From an uncultured Clostridium sp. (GTDB taxonomy: Bacteria; Bacillota; Clostridia; Clostridiales; Clostridiaceae), in contig CALBDU010000010.1 in the NCBI GenBank assembly GCA_937927335.1, positions 55,668-119,667 of the forward strand: a DNA stretch of 64,000 nt, read 5' to 3'. Under the pieces are notes generated by a model. The model had not been told where the DNA came from. It saw only the letters and a program-made list of their open reading frames with translations, and made no database searches. Position numbers and translations under genes: made by a program. Position 1 is the stretch's first letter. Every line of letters begins with the position of its first letter. Positions 17,785-26,538 of this stretch are shown here, one piece after another.

Positions 17785-18876
17785 ATGTACGAAGTTACAG
17801 GTGCGGCTAATGCATCAGCAATTGCTGCTAAAAAGAAGCTATCATCACAATTCTTAAGAAAAGGTATCACCATCGCTTTATTTTCAGGACTCATGTATGG
17901 ATTCTATTCAGCATTCCTTACAGTAGGTATGTCTAAAGGGGTTTGGAGCGATTGGTACGGGGTAAATGCAGCTGGGTTATCAGCATTTGCAGTTACATAT
18001 TTACTTGGTGCTCTTGGAAGTGCTGTAAATGACACCTGCAGTGCGGTATGGGCTATGCTTTATGCAGGTGTTAAAGGCAAATTTGGTGACTTTTTGAGAT
18101 GCATCAATACCACCCCTGGCCGTGTGATGATACTGGCTGCTCTTATCGGAGGGCCTATATCCAGTACGGCTTACGTTGTTGGCCTTCAGATGGCTGGCTC
18201 AATCGTTATACCTATAACAGCTCTTTGTCCTGCAATTGGAGCAATACTAGGAAGAATCCTGTTTAAACAGGAATTAAACAAACGAATGATGGCAGGTATC
18301 GCCATTTGTGTACTTGCTAGCTTTATGATTGGAAGTACAAGCTTAAGCGGTGATGCACCAAAAGGAATGTTCCTTGGTCTCTGTATTGCATTTATCGCTG
18401 CTCTTGGATGGGGCTTTGAAGGCTGTGTAGCTGGTTATGGCACATCTATGATCGATTCAGAAATAGGTATTACTATAAGACAGGCAACATCAGGTCTTTC
18501 AAACTTAATAATCCTTCTTCCGGTTTTCGGATTGATGGCAGGAAGTGTTAATCTTTCAACAAGTCTTGCTGTTCAGGCATTCTCCAGCGGTCCTGCAATG
18601 ATATGGTTTGCATTAAGCGGACTATGTGCATTCGTTTCCTACATGAGCTGGTATAGAGGAAACAGCATGTGCGGAGCAGCACTTGGAATGGCATGTAACG
18701 GCACCTATTCCTTCTGGGGACCATTTTGCTGCTGGTTGATACTTGGTGTAATTTTTGGCATGGAAGGTTGGTCAATACCTCCTATAGCCTGGGCAGCAGC
18801 TGTATTAATGGCATTTGGTATTCTTGTAATAGCAATGAATCCTTTGGATTTATTCAGGAAGAAGGAGGAAGCTTAA
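17785..18876 (+). CDS. DMT/EamA-like membrane transporter 2 of the choline locus
   Basis: The 363-residue protein is a close paralogue of the one at 16245, with the same length, the same ten-helix pattern and the same ending (NPLDLFRKKEEA). Regions of near identity include VNDTCSAVWA, the FKQELNKRM loop and GPFCCW. ATG 17785 is used because GGGAG precedes it; a TTG at 17779 would give two more residues. Divergence between the copies is spread over the protein, so they may differ in substrate or direction. The 88-residue partner begins one base after its stop. Confidence 0.75.
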   Translation: MYEVTGAANASAIAAKKKLSSQFLRKGITIALFSGLMYGFYSAFLTVGMSKGVWSDWYGVNAAGLSAFAVTYLLGALGSAVNDTCSAVWAMLYAGVKGKFGDFLRCINTTPGRVMILAALIGGPISSTAYVVGLQMAGSIVIPITALCPAIGAILGRILFKQELNKRMMAGIAICVLASFMIGSTSLSGDAPKGMFLGLCIAFIAALGWGFEGCVAGYGTSMIDSEIGITIRQATSGLSNLIILLPVFGLMAGSVNLSTSLAVQAFSSGPAMIWFALSGLCAFVSYMSWYRGNSMCGAALGMACNGTYSFWGPFCCWLILGVIFGMEGWSIPPIAWAAAVLMAFGILVIAMNPLDLFRKKEEA

Positions 18877-18877
18877 T

Positions 18878-19144
18878 ATGAAACCTCTAAACTATGCAAT
18901 TTTAAAGTACTTTACAAAAGTAGAAGAGGCTTGCGCAGAAGATGTAATTGAAGCATTAAAAGGTGAATATGGCAACTTCAAGGCACTAAACAGGGATGAT
19001 GTTGTAGCGGCATTAATGACTGCCGAAGCTAATGGGCTTCTTGAGGAAACAAGGTTTGAACTAGACCAGGAAGGCATCCTGCGTGTTTACTATCATGCAC
19101 ACGAGGCTGGTGCAGAAACAATCAATAAATATATTAAAGACTGA
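18878..19144 (+). CDS. 88-residue winged-helix-like protein, cassette copy 2
   Basis: The second copy starts MKPLNYAILKYFTKVEEACA and has exactly the same length as the first. The conserved core is DVIEALKG, then LMTAEANGLLEE, with RVYYHA and INKYI near the end. It starts one base after the transporter stop and 25 bp before the first shell protein gene, so it links the transporter cassette to the microcompartment operon. No family is recognised. Confidence 0.65.
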   Translation: MKPLNYAILKYFTKVEEACAEDVIEALKGEYGNFKALNRDDVVAALMTAEANGLLEETRFELDQEGILRVYYHAHEAGAETINKYIKD

Positions 19145-19168
19145 TTATTCAGGAAGGAGGAACAAATA

Positions 19169-19465
19169 ATGAAATATCACGGAGAAGAAGCATTAGGACT
19201 AATTGAAACTTTAGGAATGGTTCCAGCCATAGAGGCGGCAGACAAAATGTTAAAGGCTGCAAATGTTGAGCTTATATCCTATGAAAATGTTGGTTCCACT
19301 CTTGTTACAATTATGGTAAAGGGAGATGTTGCTGCAGTTAAGGCATCTGTTGAGGCTGGGGCTGAAGCAGCTGCTGCAATAGGCAAGTTAACTGCGCAGA
19401 ATGTTATGCCAAGACCAATAAAAGATATTGGCGAAATTGTATCAATATATGATGTTGATCTATAA
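19169..19465 (+). CDS. BMC-H shell protein 1
   Basis: A 98-residue single-BMC-domain protein that forms hexameric facets of a bacterial microcompartment shell. The signature is clear: EALGLIETLGMVPAIEAADKMLKAANVEL, then VTIMVKGDVAAVKASVEAGAEAA, with a PRP motif near the end. It has an extra six residues at the N terminus (MKYHGE) compared with canonical family members. AAGGAGG precedes the ATG. It belongs to a run of shell genes with cutC and cutD. Confidence 0.95.
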   Translation: MKYHGEEALGLIETLGMVPAIEAADKMLKAANVELISYENVGSTLVTIMVKGDVAAVKASVEAGAEAAAAIGKLTAQNVMPRPIKDIGEIVSIYDVDL

Positions 19466-19492
19466 AAATATTTTGGGAGAGAGGAACTACAG

Positions 19493-19795
19493 ATGAGTAA
19501 ATACAAAGCTTTAGGTTTAATAGAAACATTTGGTATAGTTTTTGTTTTGGAGGCGGCGGATGCTATGTGCAAAGCTGCTGATGTAGAACTGGTAGGCTTC
19601 GAGAACGTAGCATCAGGATACATTTCAGTACTTGTTCGCGGCGATGTTGGAGCATGTAAAACAGCAGTGAGCACCGGTGTAAAGGCTGTAGAGGATATGG
19701 GAGCTGAAGTATACAGCTCAGTAGTTATAGCAAGTCCACACCCAGACCTGGAAAAGATAATAAAACGCTACTCACTGGAAACATTAAACGCCTAA
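19493..19795 (+). CDS. BMC-H shell protein 2, divergent pore
   Basis: A 100-residue BMC-domain protein (KALGLIETFGIVFVLEAADAMCKAADVELVGFENVASGYISVLVRGDVGACKTAV). The pore loop region reads VASGY where other shell proteins here have VGGG or VGS, so the central pore of this hexamer probably differs in size or charge. Two Cys residues are unusual in this family. It lies between the first shell gene and the Cys-less aldehyde dehydrogenase. Confidence 0.92.
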   Translation: MSKYKALGLIETFGIVFVLEAADAMCKAADVELVGFENVASGYISVLVRGDVGACKTAVSTGVKAVEDMGAEVYSSVVIASPHPDLEKIIKRYSLETLNA

Positions 19796-19834
19796 TAGGA
19801 TAACCTAGTAAATAAATGAAAAGGAGAGTCAGAG

Positions 19835-21325
19835 ATGAACATTATTGATAATGATTTGCTCTCCATCCAAGAGTCACGAATTCTTGTGGAAAATGCTTAC
19901 GAAGCTCAGAAAAGACTAGCTGCATTTCCACAGGAAAAGCTGGATGAGATTGTGGAGCGTATGGCTGAAGAAATCGGTAAATATGCTCGGGAGCTTGCCA
20001 TTATGTCAAAGGATGAAACAGATTATGGCAAGTGGCAGGACAAATACATCAAAAACCAGTTTGCTTGTGAATATATGCCAGCCAGGCTCAGGGGTATGCG
20101 CTGTGTAGGAATAATCAATGAGGACCCGCAGAACAAGACAATGGATGTAGGGGTGCCTATGGGGGTAATTATTGCATTATGTCCGGCAACAAGCCCGGTT
20201 TCCACTACAATCTATAAGGCTTTAATAGCAATTAAGTCCGGAAATGCAATAATCTTTTCACCACATCCTCGGGCAAGGAAGACCATCGGCAGGGCATTGG
20301 ACATAATGATTAGGGCTGCAGAGGGATATGGATTGCCGGAAGGTGCACTGACCTATCTCCATACAGTTACTGCTGCAGGAACATTGGAGCTTATGAACCA
20401 TAAGTCAACCTCCCTGATTATGAATACAGGTGTTCCAGGGATGCTGAGAGCTGCTTATAAGTCTGGTAAGCCGGTAATCTACGGAGGAAATGGAAATGGA
20501 CCTGCATTTATTGAACGCACAGCGGACATAAAACAGGCTGCAAAAGATATTATTACAAGCAAAACCTTTGATAATGGTATGGTATCTGCAGCAGAGCAGT
20601 CCGTTGTAGTAGACAGCCCAATAGCCTCAGAGGTTAAAAAGGAAATGAAGAACAATGGTGCATATTTTATGTCTGATGAAGAGGCAAAAAAGCTAGGGGC
20701 TTTGTTTTTCAGGGCTGACGGCAGCCACGAACCGGAAATGGTAGGCAGATCAGCGCAGGAGCTGGCTAAAAAAGCAGGCTTTTATGTACCTGAAAATACT
20801 TCAGTGCTTGTTTCGGAGCAGAAATACGTTTCTGAAACAAATCCATATTCTAAAGAAAAGCTCTGTCCGGTATTAGCCTACTATATAGAGGATGATTGGA
20901 TGCACGCCTGTGAAAAGTGTATAGAACTGCTGCTCAGTGAAAGAGTTGGACATACCCTCGTTATACATTCAAAAAATGAAGAGGTAATTCGTCAGTTCGC
21001 TTTGAAAAAGCCGGTGGGCCGAGTACTTGTTAATACACCTGCAACCTTTGGCAGCATGGGTGCAACAACTAATTTGTTTCCAGCATTAACTTTAGGAAGC
21101 GGTTCGGCAGGAGAGGGCATGACATCAGACAATGTTTCACCAATGAACCTTATTTATATTCGTAAAGTTGGATATGGAGTGCGAACTATGGACGAGGTTG
21201 TAAATGGAATATTAAAAAGGCAAGACAAAGAAAAGGCCATGTCAAAGCCTGAAGAATATAATCCAGAGGAAATACAGATGCTTCAGCGTATATTAAAAAA
21301 GGCTATGGAAGAGTTTGATAGCTGA
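19835..21325 (+). CDS. Aldehyde dehydrogenase-family protein lacking the catalytic Cys
   Basis: The 496-residue protein is a CoA-acylating acetaldehyde dehydrogenase homologue (EutE/PduP/CutB type) with the usual cofactor fold (PMGVIIALCPATSPVSTTIYKALIAIKSGNAIIFSPHPRA). In the active-site segment, however, it reads FDNGMVSAAEQ, with Ser251, where the paralogue at 31286 has FDYGTICASEQ with Cys251. The codon is TCT at 20585-20587. Without the nucleophilic Cys it should not form the thioacyl intermediate. It could be a structural or regulatory partner, or carry a different activity. Its C terminus (EEIQMLQRILKKAMEEF) resembles an amphipathic encapsulation helix. It precedes cutC in the operon. 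Confidence 0.9.
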   Translation: MNIIDNDLLSIQESRILVENAYEAQKRLAAFPQEKLDEIVERMAEEIGKYARELAIMSKDETDYGKWQDKYIKNQFACEYMPARLRGMRCVGIINEDPQNKTMDVGVPMGVIIALCPATSPVSTTIYKALIAIKSGNAIIFSPHPRARKTIGRALDIMIRAAEGYGLPEGALTYLHTVTAAGTLELMNHKSTSLIMNTGVPGMLRAAYKSGKPVIYGGNGNGPAFIERTADIKQAAKDIITSKTFDNGMVSAAEQSVVVDSPIASEVKKEMKNNGAYFMSDEEAKKLGALFFRADGSHEPEMVGRSAQELAKKAGFYVPENTSVLVSEQKYVSETNPYSKEKLCPVLAYYIEDDWMHACEKCIELLLSERVGHTLVIHSKNEEVIRQFALKKPVGRVLVNTPATFGSMGATTNLFPALTLGSGSAGEGMTSDNVSPMNLIYIRKVGYGVRTMDEVVNGILKRQDKEKAMSKPEEYNPEEIQMLQRILKKAMEEFDS

Positions 21326-21396
21326 TACGCGGGCAAATAAAAGACATTTATCAGAAAGCCAATCTGAAATACAATGAAAGATTAGAGGTAAGAATT

Positions 21397-23946
21397 TTGG
21401 ATATTCGTGAATTTTCAAATAAGTTTGCAGATGCAACTAAGAATATGTCTGCAGAAGAACGTGCTTCTTTAATGAAGATGTTTGAAAGCATATCAAAAGA
21501 AATTACAAAAGATAACCAAAATGAGCCTGCAGCCTGCACAGCCGCATGTTCAAACGATGCTGGCGTTCCAAATGGAATAACTGAACGTCTGCAGAAGCTG
21601 AAAGATAATTATTTAAAGTGGAAGCCTTCCATAACCACTTACAGGGCTAGAGCAATAACTAAAATTGCAAAGGAAAACCCTGGAATGCCTAAAGTAGTTC
21701 TTAGGGCAAAGTGCTTCCGTTACTGCTGTGAAACGGCTCCCCTGGTAATTCAGGATAACGAGCTTATCGTAGGTGCTCCCTGCGGTGCTCCAAGAGCCGG
21801 TGCCTTCTCACCTGATATAGCATGGAGATGGCTGGAAACAGAAATAGACACTATAGGAACAAGAGCTCAGGATCCATTCTACATCTCTGATGAAGACAAA
21901 AAGATTATGAGAGAAGAGCTTTTCCCATACTGGAAAGGAAAATCAGTGGATGAGTACTGTGAAGACCAGTATAGAGAGGCCGGTGTATGGACACTTTCAG
22001 GTGAATCCTTTGTTTCAGACTGCTCCTACCATGCAACTAACGGTGGTGGTGATTCAAACCCTGGTTATGATGTAATACTTATGAACAAGGGAATGCTGGA
22101 CATACAGCAGGAAGCTAAAGACCATCTAGAAAAACTTGATTACGAAAATCCTGATGACATAGAAAAGATATATTTCTATAAATCAATAATAGAAACTACT
22201 GAAGGAGTTATGATTTACGCTAAACGTTTATCAGACTATGCTGCTGAACTGGCTGCTAAGGAAACAAATCCTAAGCGTAAGGCTGAGCTTCAGAAAATAT
22301 CAGAAGTAAATGCCTGGGTTCCAGCTCACAAGCCAAGAACCTTCTGGGAAGCAATACAGTCTGTTTGGACTGTTGAATCACTTCTGGTAGTTGAGGAAAA
22401 TCAGACAGGAATGTCCATAGGACGTGTTGACCAGTACATGTACCCATTATACAAGGCAGACAGAGAAGAAGGCAGAATGACTGATTATGAAGCATTTGAG
22501 CTGGCTGGCTGCATGCTGATAAAAATGTCTGAAATGATGTGGGTTACCAGTGAAGGCGCTTCCAAATTCTTCGCAGGCTACCAGCCATTTGTTAATATGT
22601 GCGTTGGCGGTGTTACAAGAGAAGGACTTGATGCTACAAATGACCTCACATACCTGCTGATGGATGCTGTAAGACATGTAAAAATCTATCAGCCATCCTT
22701 GGCAACACGTATTCATAATAAGTCACCTAAGAAGTATCTGAAGAAAATTGTTGACGTAGTTCGTTCAGGTATGGGTTTCCCTGCATGTCATTTTGACGAT
22801 GCACATATAAAAATGATGCTGGCTAAGGGTGTTTCCATTGAGGATGCCAGGGATTACTGCCTCATGGGCTGCGTTGAGCCTCAAAAAGCTGGCCGTTTGT
22901 ATCAGTGGACTTCCACAGCTTACACACAGTGGCCAATATGTGTAGAACTTGTTCTTAACCACGGAGTTCCATTATGGTTTGGAAAGCAGGTTACACCTGA
23001 CCTTGGTGATCTTAGCCAGTACAAGACCTATGAACAGTTTGATGCTGCTGTTAAGGAGCAGATTAAATACGTTACTAAATGGACAAGTGTTGCCACTGTT
23101 ATATCCCAGAGAGTACACAGGGATCTGGCACCAAAACCATTGATGTCTATCATGTATGAAGGCTGTATGGAAAAAGGAAAGGATGTTTCCTCAGGTGGTG
23201 CAATGTACAACTTCGGACCTGGAGTAGTATGGAGTGGATTGGCAACTTATGCAGATACAATGGCAGCAATTAAGAAGCTGGTATTTGATGATAAGAAATA
23301 CACACTTGAACAATTGAACGAAGGCTTGAAAGCAGATTTTGAAGGCTACGAACAGCTTAGAAGAGACTGCTTGAATGCTCCTAAATATGGTAATGATGAT
23401 GATTATGCAGATTTAATAGCTGCAGACCTGATCAACTTTACTGAGCATGAGCATAGAAAATATAAAACATTATACTCTGTACTGAGCCATGGTACTTTAT
23501 CTATCTCAAACAATACACCATTTGGTCAGTTAACTGGAGCCACAGCTAACGGACGTAAAGCATGGTCACCATTGTCAGATGGTATCAGCCCAACTCAGGG
23601 AGCAGATTTTAAAGGACCTACAGCTATAATAAAATCTGTTTCCAAGATGTCCTGCGACAGCATGAACATAGGTATGGTTCACAACTTCAAGCTTATGGCA
23701 GGATTGCTTGATACTCCTGAAGGTGAAGAAGGTATAATCACACTGCTTCGTACAGCATGTATGTTCGGAAATGGTGAGATGCAGTTCAACTACCTGGATA
23801 ACAATACACTGATAGAAGCACAAAAGCATCCTGAACAATATAGAGACCTGATTGTTCGAGTTGCAGGGTACAGCGCATTCTTCGTTGAACTTTGCAAGGA
23901 TGTACAGGATGAAATTATCAGCAGAACTATGTTGACACACTTTTAA
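21397..23946 (+). CDS. cutC: Choline trimethylamine-lyase, glycyl radical enzyme
   Basis: The 849-residue protein splits choline to trimethylamine and acetaldehyde by radical chemistry. The C-terminal glycyl radical loop RVAGYSAFF carries Gly824, and the thiyl radical site is Cys492 in GCVEPQKAGRLYQWTS with the base Glu494. The GCVEPQ(K)xGRxYQWTS segment separates CutC from glycerol and propanediol dehydratases. The N-terminal extension (DIREFSNKFADATKNMSAEERASL) matches type I CutC and may direct packing into the compartment. TTG 21397 follows AGAGG with suitable spacing. The activating enzyme CutD is encoded just downstream, after a stable hairpin. Confidence 0.97.
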   Translation: MDIREFSNKFADATKNMSAEERASLMKMFESISKEITKDNQNEPAACTAACSNDAGVPNGITERLQKLKDNYLKWKPSITTYRARAITKIAKENPGMPKVVLRAKCFRYCCETAPLVIQDNELIVGAPCGAPRAGAFSPDIAWRWLETEIDTIGTRAQDPFYISDEDKKIMREELFPYWKGKSVDEYCEDQYREAGVWTLSGESFVSDCSYHATNGGGDSNPGYDVILMNKGMLDIQQEAKDHLEKLDYENPDDIEKIYFYKSIIETTEGVMIYAKRLSDYAAELAAKETNPKRKAELQKISEVNAWVPAHKPRTFWEAIQSVWTVESLLVVEENQTGMSIGRVDQYMYPLYKADREEGRMTDYEAFELAGCMLIKMSEMMWVTSEGASKFFAGYQPFVNMCVGGVTREGLDATNDLTYLLMDAVRHVKIYQPSLATRIHNKSPKKYLKKIVDVVRSGMGFPACHFDDAHIKMMLAKGVSIEDARDYCLMGCVEPQKAGRLYQWTSTAYTQWPICVELVLNHGVPLWFGKQVTPDLGDLSQYKTYEQFDAAVKEQIKYVTKWTSVATVISQRVHRDLAPKPLMSIMYEGCMEKGKDVSSGGAMYNFGPGVVWSGLATYADTMAAIKKLVFDDKKYTLEQLNEGLKADFEGYEQLRRDCLNAPKYGNDDDYADLIAADLINFTEHEHRKYKTLYSVLSHGTLSISNNTPFGQLTGATANGRKAWSPLSDGISPTQGADFKGPTAIIKSVSKMSCDSMNIGMVHNFKLMAGLLDTPEGEEGIITLLRTACMFGNGEMQFNYLDNNTLIEAQKHPEQYRDLIVRVAGYSAFFVELCKDVQDEIISRTMLTHF

Positions 23947-23976
23947 TTAAAGTATTCCATTGACTTCGTAATTTGA

Positions 23977-24017
23977 CTGCCTTCCGGCACTGAAGCCTGG
24001 CTTCAGGCCGGAAGCAG
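23977..24017 (+). promoter_or_regulatory. Stable intercistronic stem-loop between cutC and cutD
   Basis: CTTCCGGC-A-CTGAAGCC pairs with GGCTTCAG-GCCGGAAG around a one-base T, with CTG/CAG extending the stem beyond a bulged C. There is no T tract after it, so it does not look like a normal terminator. It could attenuate downstream expression or protect the cutC message end, giving less CutD than CutC. Confidence 0.8.
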
Positions 24018-24063
24018 CAAATTATTAATAGAATATCAAAAATCAAACGGGAGATTAAATGGT

Positions 24064-25014
24064 ATGAGCAATACAAAGGCAGCTATTATTGAAAGAAAAG
24101 CATTCATATTCAATGTACAAAAATACAATATGTATGATGGACCGGGAGTAAGGACACTGGTATTTTTTAAAGGATGCCCGTTAAGATGCAAATGGTGTTC
24201 GAATCCTGAAGGAATGGAACGAAAATATCAGGTTATGTTCAAAAGAAATTCATGTGTAGATTGCGGTGCCTGTGTATCTGTTTGCCCGGTTGGAATACAT
24301 ACTATTTCAAAGGACCTTAAGCATGAAGTAAACCAGAATATAGACTGTGTGGGTTGCAAAAAATGCGTGGAAGCCTGCCCTCAATCGGCACTGACAGTAG
24401 TAGGAGAGGTTAAAACAGTATCAGAGCTATTGGAGATAATTGAAGAAGACAGGGAATTTTATGAACTGTCTGGCGGCGGGGTGACCTTAGGCGGCGGTGA
24501 AGTGACAATGCAGGCTGATTTTGCAGCTAATCTTCTGATGGCATGCAAGCAGGAGGGCATAAATACAGCTATTGAAACCTGCGGCTACTGCAAACAGGAG
24601 GCTATACTGCAAATTGCAGAGTTTACAGATTTATTCCTGTTCGACATAAAACATATGGACCCTGAGCGTCATTACCAGCTTACAGGTGTTCACAATGAAA
24701 GAATACTGGGAAATCTTAAAGAACTGCTCCGAAGAAGGTATAACGTTAAGGTCAGGATGCCTTTGCTAAAGGAGATAAATGACAGCCAGAACGAGATTGA
24801 TCAGGTTATTCAATTTTTGATGCCTTTCAAGGATTATAAGAATTTTAAGGGCATTGACTTACTACCCTATCATAAGCTGGGTGTAAATAAATATACACAG
24901 CTGGATAAAATATATCCCATTGAAGGAGACCCAAGCTTAAGCAGCGATGAATTGAACATCATCGAAAGCTGGATAAAAAAGTATGATTTTCCGGTTATGG
25001 TGATCAAGCACTGA
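24064..25014 (+). CDS. cutD: Glycyl radical enzyme activase for choline lyase (radical SAM)
   Basis: The 316-residue protein makes the glycyl radical on CutC using S-adenosylmethionine. The radical SAM triad CPLRCKWC gives C-x3-C-x2-C at about residues 36-43, next to the GPGVRT activase signature. Two ferredoxin-like [4Fe-4S] motifs follow (CVDCGACVSVCPVG and CVGCKKCVEACPQ), as in activases of the glycerol dehydratase and CutD class. GGGAG precedes the start. It lies after the cutC stem-loop and before the permuted shell protein gene. Confidence 0.95.
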   Translation: MSNTKAAIIERKAFIFNVQKYNMYDGPGVRTLVFFKGCPLRCKWCSNPEGMERKYQVMFKRNSCVDCGACVSVCPVGIHTISKDLKHEVNQNIDCVGCKKCVEACPQSALTVVGEVKTVSELLEIIEEDREFYELSGGGVTLGGGEVTMQADFAANLLMACKQEGINTAIETCGYCKQEAILQIAEFTDLFLFDIKHMDPERHYQLTGVHNERILGNLKELLRRRYNVKVRMPLLKEINDSQNEIDQVIQFLMPFKDYKNFKGIDLLPYHKLGVNKYTQLDKIYPIEGDPSLSSDELNIIESWIKKYDFPVMVIKH

Positions 25015-25057
25015 TAAATGTTTGTCAGAATAAAAATTAGATTGCGAGGTAACTTTT

Positions 25058-25411
25058 ATGGTAGCAGTTGGTGAAAATGCAATTCAACGTGTCATAGAGG
25101 AATCAGTACCTGGTAAACAGGTTACAATCGCTCATGTTATTGCCAAACCCATGCCGGACATTTATGAGCGCTTGGGCATAGACGATGAGGGGGCTATTGG
25201 TATACTAACCCTGTCACCCTATGAAACAGCAATTATTGCAGCTGATGTAGCAACAAAAACTGCAGATGTACAGATAGGATTTCTAGACCGTTTTACAGGC
25301 TCAGTGGTAATTACTGGTGATGTCCAGGCTGTGGAAACAGCATTGAATGCTGTAAATGACACCTTGAAGAACCTTTTGGGCTTTATGACAGCCCCAATAA
25401 CAAGAACATGA
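25058..25411 (+). CDS. Permuted BMC-H shell protein, EutS/PduU-like
   Basis: The 117-residue protein is a circularly permuted BMC domain of the EutS, PduU and CutR class: QRVIEESVPGKQVTIAHVIAKP forms the added strand and LGIDDEGAIGILTLSPYETAIIAADVATKTADVQIGFLDRFTG is the core. These subunits assemble into hexamers with a capped pore. Its stop overlaps the next gene's ATG by 4 bp (ATGA), showing translational coupling. Confidence 0.93.
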   Translation: MVAVGENAIQRVIEESVPGKQVTIAHVIAKPMPDIYERLGIDDEGAIGILTLSPYETAIIAADVATKTADVQIGFLDRFTGSVVITGDVQAVETALNAVNDTLKNLLGFMTAPITRT

Positions 25412-25848
25412 GAAAGAAGAGAATAATGGTGATTGGGCCCACCAATTGCGGAAAGACCACCTTGGTAAACGCATTAAACCAATATGACGGCCCATTAAGA
25501 AAAACGCAGGATATTATTTATGGAAAGAATACTATAGATGTTCCAGGCTCTTATATTGAAAACGCATGGATGTATAAGCATTTAATTGCAGCAGCACAGG
25601 ATGCATCCCACCTGCTGATTTTAGTTGATCAGTCAAAATGCGTTAATAAATACCCCCCTGGTTTTGCAAAAGCCTTTAGATGTCCTGTAATTGGTGTAAT
25701 AACTAAAAGCGATTTAAGCTTGGAAAATGAAGATCTGTGTTTAAGGCAGCTGAAGCAGATTGGAGTTTCGGAACCTTATTTTAAGATAAGTGTACATGAT
25801 GGCACAGGTTTGACGGCTTTAGTTGAATATTTAAATCAAGAAAAGTAA
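25408..25848 (+). CDS. EutP/PduV-like small GTPase-type protein
   Basis: The 146-residue protein has a P-loop GPTNCGKTTL at about residues 9-18, a DVPGSYIEN switch segment and TKSD in the guanine-binding position (VITKSDLSLENE). EutP and PduV accompany ethanolamine and propanediol compartments and are thought to act in their positioning or biogenesis. The start overlaps the stop of the upstream shell gene by 4 bp. Confidence 0.9.
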   Translation: MRKKRIMVIGPTNCGKTTLVNALNQYDGPLRKTQDIIYGKNTIDVPGSYIENAWMYKHLIAAAQDASHLLILVDQSKCVNKYPPGFAKAFRCPVIGVITKSDLSLENEDLCLRQLKQIGVSEPYFKISVHDGTGLTALVEYLNQEK

Positions 25849-25860
25849 AGGGGGACAAAA

Positions 25861-26538
25861 ATGAAATTTATTACCGAAGAAGAATTACGGGATTTATATA
25901 GAAAAGAACCTTTTACAAATTATGAAATAGAAGTAGGAGCAAGACTTACTCCTGGTGCCCGCCAGTTTCTTTCTGACAGGGGCATTCATATGTCCGAGGA
26001 TGGTCCTATGCAAAAGAAAAGCAATGAAAGCTCAAAGCAATCCTCTCAGCAGATTGAAAGAAAGAACAAGCTGGAAAAGCGAAAGCTTTTCTGCAGAATG
26101 AAATCCATGGAAGCATTATTCCTTCTAACTGGTGAAGAGCTTTTAAATGGTGATGTTTCTCTGGCCCATGAGGTTCTGGCATTAGGCAGGCAGCTTTCAA
26201 CAGTAAAAGGTCTTCTAGAAGGAAAAGGCACAGCGGAAAATCTAAGCTGTAAGGAATGTACTGGTATTAAATCTGAAAACTTCTGTGCGGAGCTTGAGGA
26301 TTGCTTTGAAATCACAGAAGTGCACATGGAGCTGAAAAACGGAAGAAAAATTATTATATTGCACAAGCTCCGCTGTGCACTGCGCGAAATTATACCAGCA
26401 GTATTAGATTTGTACGATGGCAGTAGTGAAAGTGAATTGTGCAAAGATGCAGTTGGAAAGGTTAATCAGATAATAAATACCTTATCCCAAATGATCTGCA
26501 CTGTTTATGGAGGTAAAGAATGTCAGAGAAAAAATTAA
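25861..26538 (+). CDS. EutT-like protein with degenerate metal motif
   Basis: The 225-residue protein starts MKFITEEELRDLYRKEPFTN and contains LTPGARQFLSDRGI, matching the N terminus of EutT, the ethanolamine corrinoid adenosyltransferase. The rest is mostly helical. EutT uses a His...CCxxC metal motif; I see C130-x2-C133 followed by C142 and C148 but no CCxxC. CutC needs no B12, so a corrinoid role is hard to see here; a structural or assembly role is possible. The downstream gene starts within its last 19 bases. Confidence 0.75.
   Translation: MKFITEEELRDLYRKEPFTNYEIEVGARLTPGARQFLSDRGIHMSEDGPMQKKSNESSKQSSQQIERKNKLEKRKLFCRMKSMEALFLLTGEELLNGDVSLAHEVLALGRQLSTVKGLLEGKGTAENLSCKECTGIKSENFCAELEDCFEITEVHMELKNGRKIIILHKLRCALREIIPAVLDLYDGSSESELCKDAVGKVNQIINTLSQMICTVYGGKECQRKN

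Noticed and set aside
23575..23940. Reverse-strand frame inside cutC
   Set aside because: Antisense to the conserved glycyl radical region, no ribosome binding site, no family.
25861..26538. Functional EutT adenosyltransferase
   Set aside because: The N terminus matches but the CCxxC metal motif was not found and the pathway needs no B12.
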